From Rhodococcus sp. 4CII (GTDB lineage Bacteria; Actinomycetota; Actinomycetes; Mycobacteriales; Mycobacteriaceae), in contig NZ_JACCFE010000002.1 in NCBI RefSeq assembly GCF_014256275.1, positions 6,584,001 to 6,648,000 on the forward strand: DNA of 64,000 nt, given 5' to 3'. Position 1 is the first letter of the stretch; the number at the start of each line of letters is the position of its first letter. Shown in pieces: positions 43,916-51,524 of this stretch. Below the pieces are notes generated by a model, which was not told the DNA's origin, did no database searches, and was given only the letters and a program-made list of their open reading frames with translations. The position numbers and the translations under genes were made by a program.

Positions 43916-44158
43916 ATGAGCGCAGACGAACCCGAACAGAAGAACGCCGGCCGGGAGACCGAGATCCCCGTCCCCGACGACGAGGCGATCGCCGAGGCCA
44001 AGAAGAAGATGGAAGAGATCGATGCGCGCTACGAGCCGGGCGCCCGGGAGACGGTCGTCCTGCCCGGCTCCGACGGCACGGTGTCGGGCACTGCCTTCGA
44101 CGACTACGTCGACGACGAAGGCAACCTGAAAAAGCCTGAGCCGGAGAAGGGCTCGTAG
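43916..44158 (+). CDS. small acidic hypothetical protein
   Basis: 80 residues, strongly charged, no hydrophobic segment. A helical, Lys/Glu-rich stretch (EAIAEAKKKMEEIDARY) is followed by a loop with GSDGTVSGTAF. No domain recognised. Preceded by its own palindrome and probable promoter. It is followed by the BacA-like ABC protein gene on the same strand after 94 bp, so a functional link is possible but unproven. Confidence 0.65.
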   Translation: MSADEPEQKNAGRETEIPVPDDEAIAEAKKKMEEIDARYEPGARETVVLPGSDGTVSGTAFDDYVDDEGNLKKPEPEKGS

Positions 44159-44252
44159 ACACTGCGCGTATCTCTCGCCCAGCACCCGCGTGCGGGGTTA
44201 GACTTCGCCATCTTTTCTGGTGAGTTTCACCTCGTGATCGGGGATATGGGTC

Positions 44253-46040
44253 GTGGACTGGAACAACGTGGTGTGGGACAGCTCGATGTGGCTGCTCAAG
44301 GCCTACGTCATGACTGTCGTGGTGTTCGTCGTCGTGGTTGTGCTGCTGGCGCGGTTCACGAAATGGGGTAGGCAGTTCTGGCGCTTCGCCGCGCCCTACT
44401 TCGATCCGCGGCGGAGTCTCAAGCCGTTGGCGATCCTGGCGGTGCTGCTTCTGTCGACCGTCTTCGCGGTGCGAATGACCGTGCTGTTCTCCTACTGGTA
44501 CAACGACTTCTACGATTCGATCCAGAATCTGGACGAGACGGCGTTCTGGCACTTCCTCCGTGTGTTCGCGATTCTGGCGACCGTCCACGTGGTGCGGGCC
44601 CTGGTGGAGTACCTGATCGGCCAGACCCTCGACATCGATTGGCGCACCTGGCTCAACCATCATCTCGTCGACGATTGGCTCGACAGCCGCGCCTACTACC
44701 GCGACCGGTTCCTCGACGACGCGATCGACAACCCGGATCAGCGCATCCAGGCCGACATCACCAACTTCGTGACGACGTCCCGCACGCTGTCGATGGGCGC
44801 GGTGACGGCGGTCCTGTCGATCGTGTCCTTCACGGGCATCCTGTGGGATCTGTCCGGCCCGATGACGGTGTTCGGGGTGGAGATCTCGCGGGCGATGATC
44901 TTCCTCGTCTACATCTACGTCCTGCTGACCACGGCGGTGGCGTTCTGGATCGGCAAGCCGCTCATCAAGCTGAACTTCCTCAACGAGAAACTCGGCGCCA
45001 ACTTCCGTTACGCACTGATCCGGGTGCGGGAGTACGGCGAGAGCATCGCGTTCTTCCGCGGGGAGAACGTCGAGCGCCGCACCCTCGCCGGCCGGTTCGC
45101 GGACGTCATCCGCAACATGTGGCAGATCGTCTTCCGAACCTTGAAGTTCAGCGGATGGAACCTCACCGTCAACCAGACGGCCGTCATCTTCCCGTTCCTC
45201 GTGCAGGGTCCGCGGCTGTTCACCGGTCAGGTGTCGCTCGGTGACGTGATGCAGACGTCGCAGGCCTTCGGCCAGGTCCACGACTCGCTGTCCTTCTTCC
45301 GCGAATCGTATGCGGACTTCGCGAGTTTCCGTGCCACCCTCATCCGACTCAACGGCCTCGCCAACGACAACCAGCACGCCGACGAACTTCCGGTCCTGAA
45401 GACCGGAAAGTCGGGCGACGACCTCCAGGTGGAGAAGTTGGATGTCCGCATCCCGACGGGGGAGACGCTCATCGAGGGCCTCGCGCTCACCGTGAGCCCG
45501 GGCCAGTCGTTGCTGGTCAAGGGTCCCTCGGGGTCGGGCAAGACCACTCTTCTCCGCACTCTCGCGGATCTGTGGCCCTATGCCGACGGCACCGTGTCCC
45601 GGCCGTCGGGAGAGGCGATCTTCCTCTCGCAGCGGCCGTATCTTCCGCTCGGTTCCCTGCGGACGGCGCTGGCATACCCGAAGGAGCCGTCGGCGGCCGA
45701 CGACGCCGTGCGTGACGCGCTGACGAAGGTGTCGCTCGGCAATCTGGGTGATCGGCTCGACGAGATCGCCGACTGGACGCGAATTCTGTCGCCGGGTGAG
45801 CAGCAACGTCTCTCGTTTGCGCGGGTACTGATCGCCCGTCCCGCGGTGATCTTCCTCGACGAGGCCACGTCGGCGATCGACGAGGGGCTCGAGCACACGC
45901 TCTACACCCTGCTCGGGACCGAACTCCCGAACAGCATCGTGGTGAGCGTCGGGCATCGCAGCACCCTGAACCAGTTCCACTCCCGTGGGGTGGAACTCGA
46001 GGGCGAGGGCCGGTGGTCGGAGTCGGAACTCGTCGGGTGA
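44253..46040 (+). CDS. BacA/SbmA-like ABC transporter, fused membrane and ATPase domains
   Basis: 595 residues from a GTG. Membrane part ~1-370 with about six helices and the SbmA/BacA-family segment SYWYNDFYDSIQNLDE. ATPase part: Walker A GPSGSGKT near 424, signature LSPGEQQRLSFAR near 513, Walker B AVIFLDEATS near 533, and SVGHRST as the H-loop. This is the family of M. tuberculosis Rv1819c, an importer of cobalamin and other hydrophilic molecules including antimicrobial peptides. One gene encodes the half-transporter that would form a homodimer. Confidence 0.88.
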   Translation: MDWNNVVWDSSMWLLKAYVMTVVVFVVVVVLLARFTKWGRQFWRFAAPYFDPRRSLKPLAILAVLLLSTVFAVRMTVLFSYWYNDFYDSIQNLDETAFWHFLRVFAILATVHVVRALVEYLIGQTLDIDWRTWLNHHLVDDWLDSRAYYRDRFLDDAIDNPDQRIQADITNFVTTSRTLSMGAVTAVLSIVSFTGILWDLSGPMTVFGVEISRAMIFLVYIYVLLTTAVAFWIGKPLIKLNFLNEKLGANFRYALIRVREYGESIAFFRGENVERRTLAGRFADVIRNMWQIVFRTLKFSGWNLTVNQTAVIFPFLVQGPRLFTGQVSLGDVMQTSQAFGQVHDSLSFFRESYADFASFRATLIRLNGLANDNQHADELPVLKTGKSGDDLQVEKLDVRIPTGETLIEGLALTVSPGQSLLVKGPSGSGKTTLLRTLADLWPYADGTVSRPSGEAIFLSQRPYLPLGSLRTALAYPKEPSAADDAVRDALTKVSLGNLGDRLDEIADWTRILSPGEQQRLSFARVLIARPAVIFLDEATSAIDEGLEHTLYTLLGTELPNSIVVSVGHRSTLNQFHSRGVELEGEGRWSESELVG

Positions 46041-46047
46041 GGGCGAG

Positions 46048-47073
46048 CTACCGCAGGTCCAGCCGGGTTCTGAACTGGAGAACGCGGTAGGGATCTCCGG
46101 TGGTCGTGTTCCATTGCGACACAAGTAGATGCAGGTCGTCCACCGTCGAGGCGGGATGGATGTAACCGCCGTAGATCTGCGCCCACGTTCCGTCCGCTGC
46201 ACCCCAGTCGCCGCCGGCGACCTGCACGGTCGGTGGCGACCACGGACCGTCGATACGCTCAGCGATGCGGGTGACGATCGCGTACGCGGCGGGATCGAAG
46301 TACGCGAGGACCCAGATGCCCTCGATGTTCCGCAGGCACATTTCCCCGACGGGTCCCGGCAGGATTGGTGTCGCGGATTGTCCCCAGGCCCAGTTCGTGG
46401 CGGGATCCCAGCCCCAGTCCTCGTAGGCCGCCGGATCGAGGATGTGCGATTCGGGGACCCGTCGCAGGATCATCCCCCGCGGATTGTCGCGGTCGAACGT
46501 ACTGGAGATCACGTACACGTAGCCGTCGCGCCGTTCCATCGTCCACAGCTGGTCGAGCGAGCCGCCGCGGTTGTCCCAGCGGGCGTCGGTCCGGTGCCAC
46601 GTCTCGCCGCAGTCGTCTGTGCAGGCGAGATAGGTGAAGTTCGTCGGCCAGTCGGCAGACCCCCACGAGTGCACACTGACGACGGACAGATACGTCCGGT
46701 CGCCGATCGTGACGGCGTCCGCGGGAACGACGGTGAACTCACTGCCCGGCGAATCCCGGTCGGGGAGTTCGCGAACGTCGTGGGCGTTGGGGAGGATCTC
46801 CCGCGCCGTCCTGCCGCCCGCGGCGGAGATGAACCCGATCCCACCGCGGAGATCGGTTGTGGTGGAACGCAACATGACGGGACTGCGCCACCCACGGGGC
46901 CCTCGGCCGGGTGAGCTGAACGTGTCGCCGAAGAAGAACGCGACGCTGCCGTCGGCCAGGCGCACGGGACAGCCCAGGTCGGTACCGTGCACACGCCATC
47001 GCCGCGTCGCCGTGCCGGTGACCTCCGTGACGAAGGTGGCTGCCGGTGTGGTCGTGCTGCCCGGGATGGGCAC
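46048..47073 (-). CDS. DUF4185 domain-containing protein
   Basis: 341 residues with no signal peptide or membrane segment. The sequence has the beta-propeller-like repeats typical of DUF4185: VRLADGSVAFFFGDTF, TYLSVVSVHSWG, YVYVISSTFDRD and GTWAQIYGGYIHP, with Asp/Trp-rich loops. Some related proteins are glycan-binding or glycosidase-like. The GTG at 47073 is only one base after GGAGG, closer than usual, but I see no better start. Function unknown. Confidence 0.75.
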   Translation of the reverse strand: MPIPGSTTTPAATFVTEVTGTATRRWRVHGTDLGCPVRLADGSVAFFFGDTFSSPGRGPRGWRSPVMLRSTTTDLRGGIGFISAAGGRTAREILPNAHDVRELPDRDSPGSEFTVVPADAVTIGDRTYLSVVSVHSWGSADWPTNFTYLACTDDCGETWHRTDARWDNRGGSLDQLWTMERRDGYVYVISSTFDRDNPRGMILRRVPESHILDPAAYEDWGWDPATNWAWGQSATPILPGPVGEMCLRNIEGIWVLAYFDPAAYAIVTRIAERIDGPWSPPTVQVAGGDWGAADGTWAQIYGGYIHPASTVDDLHLLVSQWNTTTGDPYRVLQFRTRLDLR

Positions 47074-47091
47074 TCCTCCGTGTTGCGGTGG

Positions 47092-47595
47092 TCAGGACGT
47101 CTTGCGATACGACGAGGCGAGTTCGTCGGCGCGATCCCACGGCGACCAGTCGACCTCGCGGCCGTCGAGCTGAGCCTCGACCACTTCGAGGCCGGCATGC
47201 CAGCCGGCGGCGTGTGCGTAGGCGGATTCTTCTTCCTCGACGGTGTGGGTGAGTGTCAGCCAGCAACCGCCGCTGCCGTCGGGAACGAGTTCCCAGTGCA
47301 GCGTCTCGGCGTCCCACAGGTACTCGAGGATATGTGCGGGATGAACCGAGATGACCGTCCCGGTGGTGGTCTGATCTGCAGGAAGTCCGAATCGGCGCAC
47401 CTGCTCCGGAGTGACCCGGAACACGAGCTCCGCGCCAGGAGTGAGATCGAATTCGACGTCGGCGGGGAACCAGGCCTTCAGGTACTGCGGGTCGGTGAGA
47501 ACACGCCACACCTTCTCCGGCGAGTGCGAGAGCGCTTGCTGGAATCGAAGGGCTACCCGCCCGTCGTAGGTGAATGTGACGGTGCCGAGCTCCAT
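47092..47595 (-). CDS. SRPBCC (AHSA1-like) domain protein
   Basis: 167 residues from the ATG at 47595, where GGAGGT is well placed. Helix-grip fold indicated by LSHSPEKVWRVLTDPQYLKAW at ~18-38, FDLTPGAELVF, and the C-terminal helix AYAHAAGWHAGLEVVEAQLDG. This family binds hydrophobic ligands or acts as an Hsp90-activator-like protein. It lies just upstream of the DUF4185 gene on the same strand. Substrate unknown. Confidence 0.82.
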   Translation of the reverse strand: MELGTVTFTYDGRVALRFQQALSHSPEKVWRVLTDPQYLKAWFPADVEFDLTPGAELVFRVTPEQVRRFGLPADQTTTGTVISVHPAHILEYLWDAETLHWELVPDGSGGCWLTLTHTVEEEESAYAHAAGWHAGLEVVEAQLDGREVDWSPWDRADELASSYRKTS

Positions 47596-47699
47596 GGGTG
47601 ACCTCCGTGCTCGAGGGCGTACCTGTCCCCCCATGGTACTGGCAGGACGGCGCAGAACCCCAGAATCGGCCACAAAAAACCGCCGCTACCTGCGGATCG

Positions 47700-48363
47700 T
47701 CATTCTGTGACGAGTGGCAGTCCCAGATGCTGCATGCGGTCCGGGTCGGCGAGGATGTCGATCCGCGCAATCTTCCCGTCCGCGACGGTGAACGCCATGA
47801 CGGACATGGCCTTTCCGCCGGGTGCGGCCACCATCTCGCTGCCGGACGAGGTCGGTATCCGGAACCGGTCCCGACCTGCGCACCCGGCGGCGGGCACGGC
47901 TCGCGAGTTGGCGGGAGGCGCGGGGGGTGCGTCCGGCGATCGGAGCGATCTCGTCGAAGGGCAGGGCGAACATGTCGTGCAACACGAACGTGAGCCGTTC
48001 GGCCGGCGTCAAGGTGTCGAGAACCACCATCAGGGCGAGCCCGACGGAGTCACCGAGCACTGCCTCGTGCTCGGGATCGGCACCGTCGACCGCGCTCACG
48101 ATCGGATCAGGGACGTGGGCGTCCAGGGACTCCTCGCGGCGCGTCGTTCGCGCGCGGAGCATGTCGAGGCAGACCCGCGCGACGACCGTCGTCAACCAGC
48201 CGCGCAGCTCCACCTGCGCCGTCTCGCTGCGGCTGAGCCGGAGCCAGCCCTCCTGCACGGCGTCCTCCGCCTCGCTGAGCGAGCCGAGCATCCGGTACGC
48301 AACCGCTTTCAGATGAGTGCGGTTCTGCTCGAATGGACGTGCCAGAAACTCGTTGTCGTTCAT
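47700..48363 (-). pseudogene. ECF41-family sigma factor gene broken by internal deletion
   Basis: The first frame gives intact sigma regions 2 and 4 (residues ~10-75, YRMLGSLSEAEDAVQEGWLR; ~120-165, LTPAERLTFVLHDMFALPFDEI) and reaches PVPDTDLVRQR, where ECF41 proteins normally enter a ~110-residue SnoaL-like domain. Here the frame runs out in nonsense. The expected end of that domain (GGKAMSVMAFTVADGKIARIDILAD) appears at once in another frame, stopping at 47700. So most of the SnoaL-like domain is missing and the frame has shifted near 47835-47850. A truncated sigma factor could still be made. Confidence 0.8.
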
Positions 48364-48364
48364 C

Positions 48365-48391
48365 TGTCACATTCCCTCGTCGCGGTCCGTC
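48365..48391 (+). promoter_or_regulatory. ECF41-type promoter for the CMD-family gene
   Basis: TGTCACA (48365-48371), 16 bp, CGTC (48388-48391) matches the -35/-10 pattern reported for ECF41 sigma factors. It begins two bases beyond the start of the broken sigma gene and points at the AhpD-like gene, ~70 bp downstream. Confidence 0.65.
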
Positions 48392-48461
48392 ATAACAGTG
48401 ACGAACGAAAACAAGCCGAGGTGACATCACATCACCCGAATACCGTTGGAGGCAGGCAATC

Positions 48462-48917
48462 ATGAAAGCCCGGATGACCAATCCCGCCATGATCGTTCCC
48501 GACGCCATGACGGCACTCCTCGCACTGGGGAAGGCGACCGCGAAGGCCAACGTGCCGCCGGTGACCCACGCGCTCGTGCACTTGCGGTCGAGTCAGATCA
48601 ACGGCTGCAGCGTGTGCGTGGACATGCATGCGCGCGAACTGGAGAAGGAGGGGGAGACCAACGAGCGGATCTTCGCGGTGGCGGCGTGGCGGGAGACGCC
48701 GTACTTCACCGACGCCGAACGCGCGGCCCTGGCACTGGCCGAGTCGATGACCCGGTTGAGCGATCGCGCGGACGCGGTCCCCGACCACGTGTGGGACGAG
48801 GCCACCCGGCACTACGACGAGGAGGCGCTCGCGGCGCTGGTCCTGTCGATCGCCACCGTGAACCTGTGGAACCGCCTCAACGCCGCCACCCGACAGGTCG
48901 CGGGCGCGCAGTGGTAG
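48462..48917 (+). CDS. carboxymuconolactone decarboxylase / AhpD-like protein
   Basis: 151 residues. The AhpD-like redox motif is complete: C49-x2-C52-x3-H56 in NGCSVCVDMHARE. The rest is helical with the typical late AALVLSIATVNLWNRLN. Such proteins act as peroxidases or disulfide reductases. CMD-family genes are the standard targets beside ECF41 sigma genes, and an ECF41-type promoter lies upstream, so it was probably controlled by the now-broken sigma factor. Confidence 0.9.
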   Translation: MKARMTNPAMIVPDAMTALLALGKATAKANVPPVTHALVHLRSSQINGCSVCVDMHARELEKEGETNERIFAVAAWRETPYFTDAERAALALAESMTRLSDRADAVPDHVWDEATRHYDEEALAALVLSIATVNLWNRLNAATRQVAGAQW

Positions 48918-48943
48918 CGGGAACGCCGTAATGGGGGACTAGA

Positions 48944-48986
48944 CGCGAATCGCAGGTCGGAGAAAGCATCCGACCTGCGATTCGCG
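48944..48986. terminator. 18-bp perfect hairpin between CMD gene and tRNA
   Basis: Perfect 18-base arms (48944-48961, from CGCGAATCGC; 48969-48986) with loop GAAAGCA. It is positioned to end transcription of the CMD gene on the plus strand and of the tRNA on the minus strand. No T tract on either side beyond TCTAGT. Confidence 0.7.
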
Positions 48987-49000
48987 GAACATCCTGGCAG

Positions 49001-49074
49001 TGCCCTCGGTGAGACTCGAACTCACACTGGACGGGTTTTGAATCCGTTTCCTCTGCCAATTGGGATACGAGGGC
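49001..49074 (-). tRNA. tRNA with CAA anticodon (tRNA-Leu(UUG) by anticodon)
   Basis: Read on the minus strand, a 7-bp acceptor stem GCCCTCG/CGAGGGC with discriminator A closes a 74-nt cloverleaf: D loop with TTGG, T arm GTGAG-TTCGAGT-CTCAC, anticodon loop TTCAAAA giving anticodon CAA. CCA is not encoded. The variable region is only five bases (CCAGT), unlike the long variable arm of normal leucine tRNAs. The anticodon stem has one A/C mismatch next to the loop. Identity as leucine rests on the anticodon alone. Confidence 0.8.
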
Positions 49075-49089
49075 GTGTTGCGCTGTACC

Positions 49090-49117
49090 ACTGTAGAAGA
49101 TCGTCGTCCGGAGTCAA
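49090..49117 (-). promoter_or_regulatory. tRNA promoter
   Basis: On the minus strand TTGACT (49112-49117) and TACAGT (49090-49095) are separated by 16 bp and end 15 bp before the mature tRNA, a typical stable-RNA promoter position. Confidence 0.6.
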
Positions 49118-49183
49118 CCACCGGTACCCTTCTAACGTTCGCTCCCCGCGCCGGGGTCGTCCGAGCAGAGGAGAATGGTGGCC

Positions 49184-49804
49184 ATGAACGCTCCCCAGCA
49201 GCAAGGTGTGCCGTCGCAGCCGCGACGGGTCGTGGTGGCCGAGGACGAGGCGCTGATCAGGCTCGATCTCGTCGAGATGCTGCGGGAAGAGGGCTACGAC
49301 GTGGTCGGTGAGGCGGGCGACGGGCAGGAAGCGGTCGATCTGGCGGTGGAGCTCAAACCCGACCTCGTGATCATGGACGTGAAGATGCCCCGCCGGGACG
49401 GCATCGACGCGGCGTCGGAGATCGCGGCGAAACGCATTGCGCCCGTGGTCATTCTCACAGCGTTCAGCCAGCGCGAGCTGGTGGAGCGGGCGCGCGACGC
49501 CGGGGCGATGGCGTATCTGGTCAAGCCGTTCTCCACGGCCGACCTGGTGCCTGCGGTCGAATTGGCAGCCAGCCGGTTCAAGGAGGTGACCGCGCTCGAG
49601 CGGGAGATCTCCGATTTGTCCGAGCGTCTGGAGACCCGCAAGATCGTCGAGCGGGCCAAAGGCGTGTTGATGGAGAAGCAGTCGCTGACCGAGCCCGAAG
49701 CGTTCAAGTGGATCCAGCGCGCCGCGATGGACCGCAGGTCGACCATGAAGGCGGTCGCGCAGGTGGTCCTCGAAACACTCGGTGGGGAAGCCCCTGCCGG
49801 CTGA
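49184..49804 (+). CDS. pdtaR: ANTAR-domain response regulator PdtaR
   Basis: 206 residues from the ATG at 49184. Earlier starts at 49175 and 49178 lie too close to GAGGAG (49168-49173). Receiver domain ~14-130 with phospho-acceptor D65 in VIMDVKMPRRDG, acidic pair EDE at ~20-22 and the lysine in YLVKPF. ANTAR RNA-binding domain ~140-200 (LETRKIVERAKGVLMEK...AFKWIQRAAMDRR). Phosphorylated ANTAR proteins bind paired RNA hexaloop hairpins and block terminators. It corresponds to Rv1626; the sensor kinase PdtaS is not in the window. Confidence 0.95.
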   Translation: MNAPQQQGVPSQPRRVVVAEDEALIRLDLVEMLREEGYDVVGEAGDGQEAVDLAVELKPDLVIMDVKMPRRDGIDAASEIAAKRIAPVVILTAFSQRELVERARDAGAMAYLVKPFSTADLVPAVELAASRFKEVTALEREISDLSERLETRKIVERAKGVLMEKQSLTEPEAFKWIQRAAMDRRSTMKAVAQVVLETLGGEAPAG

Positions 49805-49847
49805 TCCGTGAGATCGGCGACGGCCGCTGCGTTTTCGCCGTCGCGGG

Positions 49848-50687
49848 TCAGGCGCCGGCGGGAAAGTCCGCGGCGCGGCTGACGTCGGCCCACCGCTGGG
49901 CCTCGGCGGCGCGTTCGCGGGACGACTTCTCGGCCAGGTCGACGGCGCCTGCCCCGAGCAGTAGTCGCAGCGGCGCGTCCTCGGCGGCAACCACATCCAT
50001 GATCACCCGGGCGGCCCGGGTCGGGTCGCCGGCCTGGGTGCCGTCGGTGTCCTCCCGGTAGCGGTTCATCGCGCCGACGGTCGCCTCGTAGTCGGGACCG
50101 ACGGAACGGCGCTGCATCGACGAACCCTGCCAGTCGGTGCGAAACGCTCCCGGTTCCACGATGAGCACCCGCACACCGAACGGCTTCACCTCCGCGGCCA
50201 GGACTTCGGAGAATCCCTCGACGGCGAATTTCGCGGCCTGATAGGCGCCCAGCCCCGGCGTGCCGCCGACGCGACCTCCGACGGAGGAGAACTGCACGAA
50301 GCTGCCGCTGCGTTGCTCGCGCAGGATCGGCAGTGCGGCGCGGGTGACGTTGACGACGCCGAAGAAGTTGGCGTCGATCTGCTGCCGGAAGTCCTCGTCG
50401 TCCATTTCCTCGATCGGGACACTGTTGGCGTAGCCGGCATTGTTCACCACCACGTCGAGGCTCCCCAACTCGTCGACGGCCGTCGCGACGGCGGCACGGG
50501 CGGCCGCGGCGTCGGTGACGTCCAGGGCGACCGTCCGAACCCGGTCGCCGAACGCGTCGACCAGGTCGTTCAGCTGCTCGGGTCGCCGTGCGGTGGCGAC
50601 GACGTTGTCGCCGGCGGCGAGGATTGTTGTCACGAGTTCCCTGCCGAAACCGCGTGAGCTTCCGGTGACGAGCCAGGTCTTGGCCAT
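49848..50687 (-). CDS. SDR-family oxidoreductase
   Basis: 279 residues. TGSSRGFG at residues 8-15, VVNNAGYA, and catalytic YxxxK in AYQAAKFAVEGF. Classical SDR of the group often annotated as oxidoreductase/retinol dehydrogenase-like. It is divergent from a TetR gene and one 18-bp operator half lies 24 bp upstream of its ATG. Substrate unknown. Confidence 0.9.
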   Translation of the reverse strand: MAKTWLVTGSSRGFGRELVTTILAAGDNVVATARRPEQLNDLVDAFGDRVRTVALDVTDAAAARAAVATAVDELGSLDVVVNNAGYANSVPIEEMDDEDFRQQIDANFFGVVNVTRAALPILREQRSGSFVQFSSVGGRVGGTPGLGAYQAAKFAVEGFSEVLAAEVKPFGVRVLIVEPGAFRTDWQGSSMQRRSVGPDYEATVGAMNRYREDTDGTQAGDPTRAARVIMDVVAAEDAPLRLLLGAGAVDLAEKSSRERAAEAQRWADVSRAADFPAGA

Positions 50688-50710
50688 GGGTTTCTCCCTC
50701 GAATCTCTTG

Positions 50711-50784
50711 CAACTGACTGGTTGGTTGCCGATTGATCCCATGAAACACTCGCAGGGCGATGCTGTCAACCAACCATTTGGTTG
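50711..50784. promoter_or_regulatory. paired TetR operators between SDR and TetR genes
   Basis: A perfect palindrome CAACCAA-CCAT-TTGGTTG (50767-50784) lies just before the TetR gene, between CTGTCA (50763-50768) and its -10 TAGCCT (50786-50791). An imperfect copy with the same 7-4-7 geometry, CAACTGA-CTGG-TTGGTTG (50711-50728), lies next to the SDR start. The pair suggests one repressor controls both genes. Confidence 0.65.
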
Positions 50785-50797
50785 CTAGCCTGTAGTC

Positions 50798-51358
50798 ATG
50801 GTGCGCGACGCAGAGGCAACGAAGAAGCGGCTCCTCGACGCGGCGGCGGCCGAGTTCGCCGAGTTCGGCATCGCCGGGGCCCGGGTCGACCGCATCGCGC
50901 TGGCCGCCAAGGCCAACAAGTCGATGATCTATGCCTACTTCGGCGACAAGGGCGAACTGTTCGACGCCGTCTTCGCCGCTCACGTGGTGGCCTTCACCGA
51001 GCGGGTGCGGTTCGACGCCACCGACCTCCCCGGCTACGCGGGACGCTCCTTCGACCTGTACGAGGACAACCCGGCGACGCTCCGGCTCGCCACCTGGTAC
51101 CAACTCGAGCGTCCCGACGGTGAGCCGCTGCAGGTGGTGGTGGCGTCCAACCGGCAGAAGCTCGCCGACATCGAGCGTGCGCAGAGAGACGGGGTGCTGC
51201 CCACCCGATTCGAGCCCGTGGAACTGCTCGCCGTCGTCCGGTCCGTCGCGATGGCCTGGCACACGCAGACACCGGAACTCGGCGCGTCGGCCCCCGCGGA
51301 CCGGGCCCGCCGACGGCAGGTGGTCGTCGACTCCGTGCGGCGTCTCGTCGCCGCCTGA
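50798..51358 (+). CDS. TetR-family regulator of the divergent SDR gene
   Basis: 186 residues. Helix-turn-helix at ~10-50 (RVDRIALAAKANKSMIYAYFGDKGELFDAVF). The -10 TAGCCT ends six bases before the ATG and no ribosome site is seen, so a leaderless start is likely. Binding at the two palindromes upstream would repress itself and the SDR gene. Ligand unknown. Confidence 0.9.
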   Translation: MVRDAEATKKRLLDAAAAEFAEFGIAGARVDRIALAAKANKSMIYAYFGDKGELFDAVFAAHVVAFTERVRFDATDLPGYAGRSFDLYEDNPATLRLATWYQLERPDGEPLQVVVASNRQKLADIERAQRDGVLPTRFEPVELLAVVRSVAMAWHTQTPELGASAPADRARRRQVVVDSVRRLVAA

Positions 51359-51524
51359 GGGGTGTCACGCTACGTCCGCGTAAACACTCGTCCTTTTCAG
51401 ATCACAGTAAGGTCACGAGCCTTTCCGGACGGATCGCGAATGCCGCCGGACCGCTAGCGTCTGATCCCACAGCGGACGCCGACTCGGGTGGCGCCCGTAC
51501 ACAGGTGATCTAAGGAGAGTTTGG

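Noticed and set aside
43626..46202. 858-codon minus-strand frame opposite the thioesterase and ABC transporter genes
   Set aside because: It spans several unrelated genes and intergenic DNA, with composition (Arg, His, Asp rich) typical of antisense shadow translation.
48969..49074. tRNA-Sec or UGA-suppressor reading (anticodon TCA) of the tRNA
   Set aside because: Shifting the anticodon by one base breaks the anticodon stem, and the 74-nt body lacks the long arms of tRNA-Sec.
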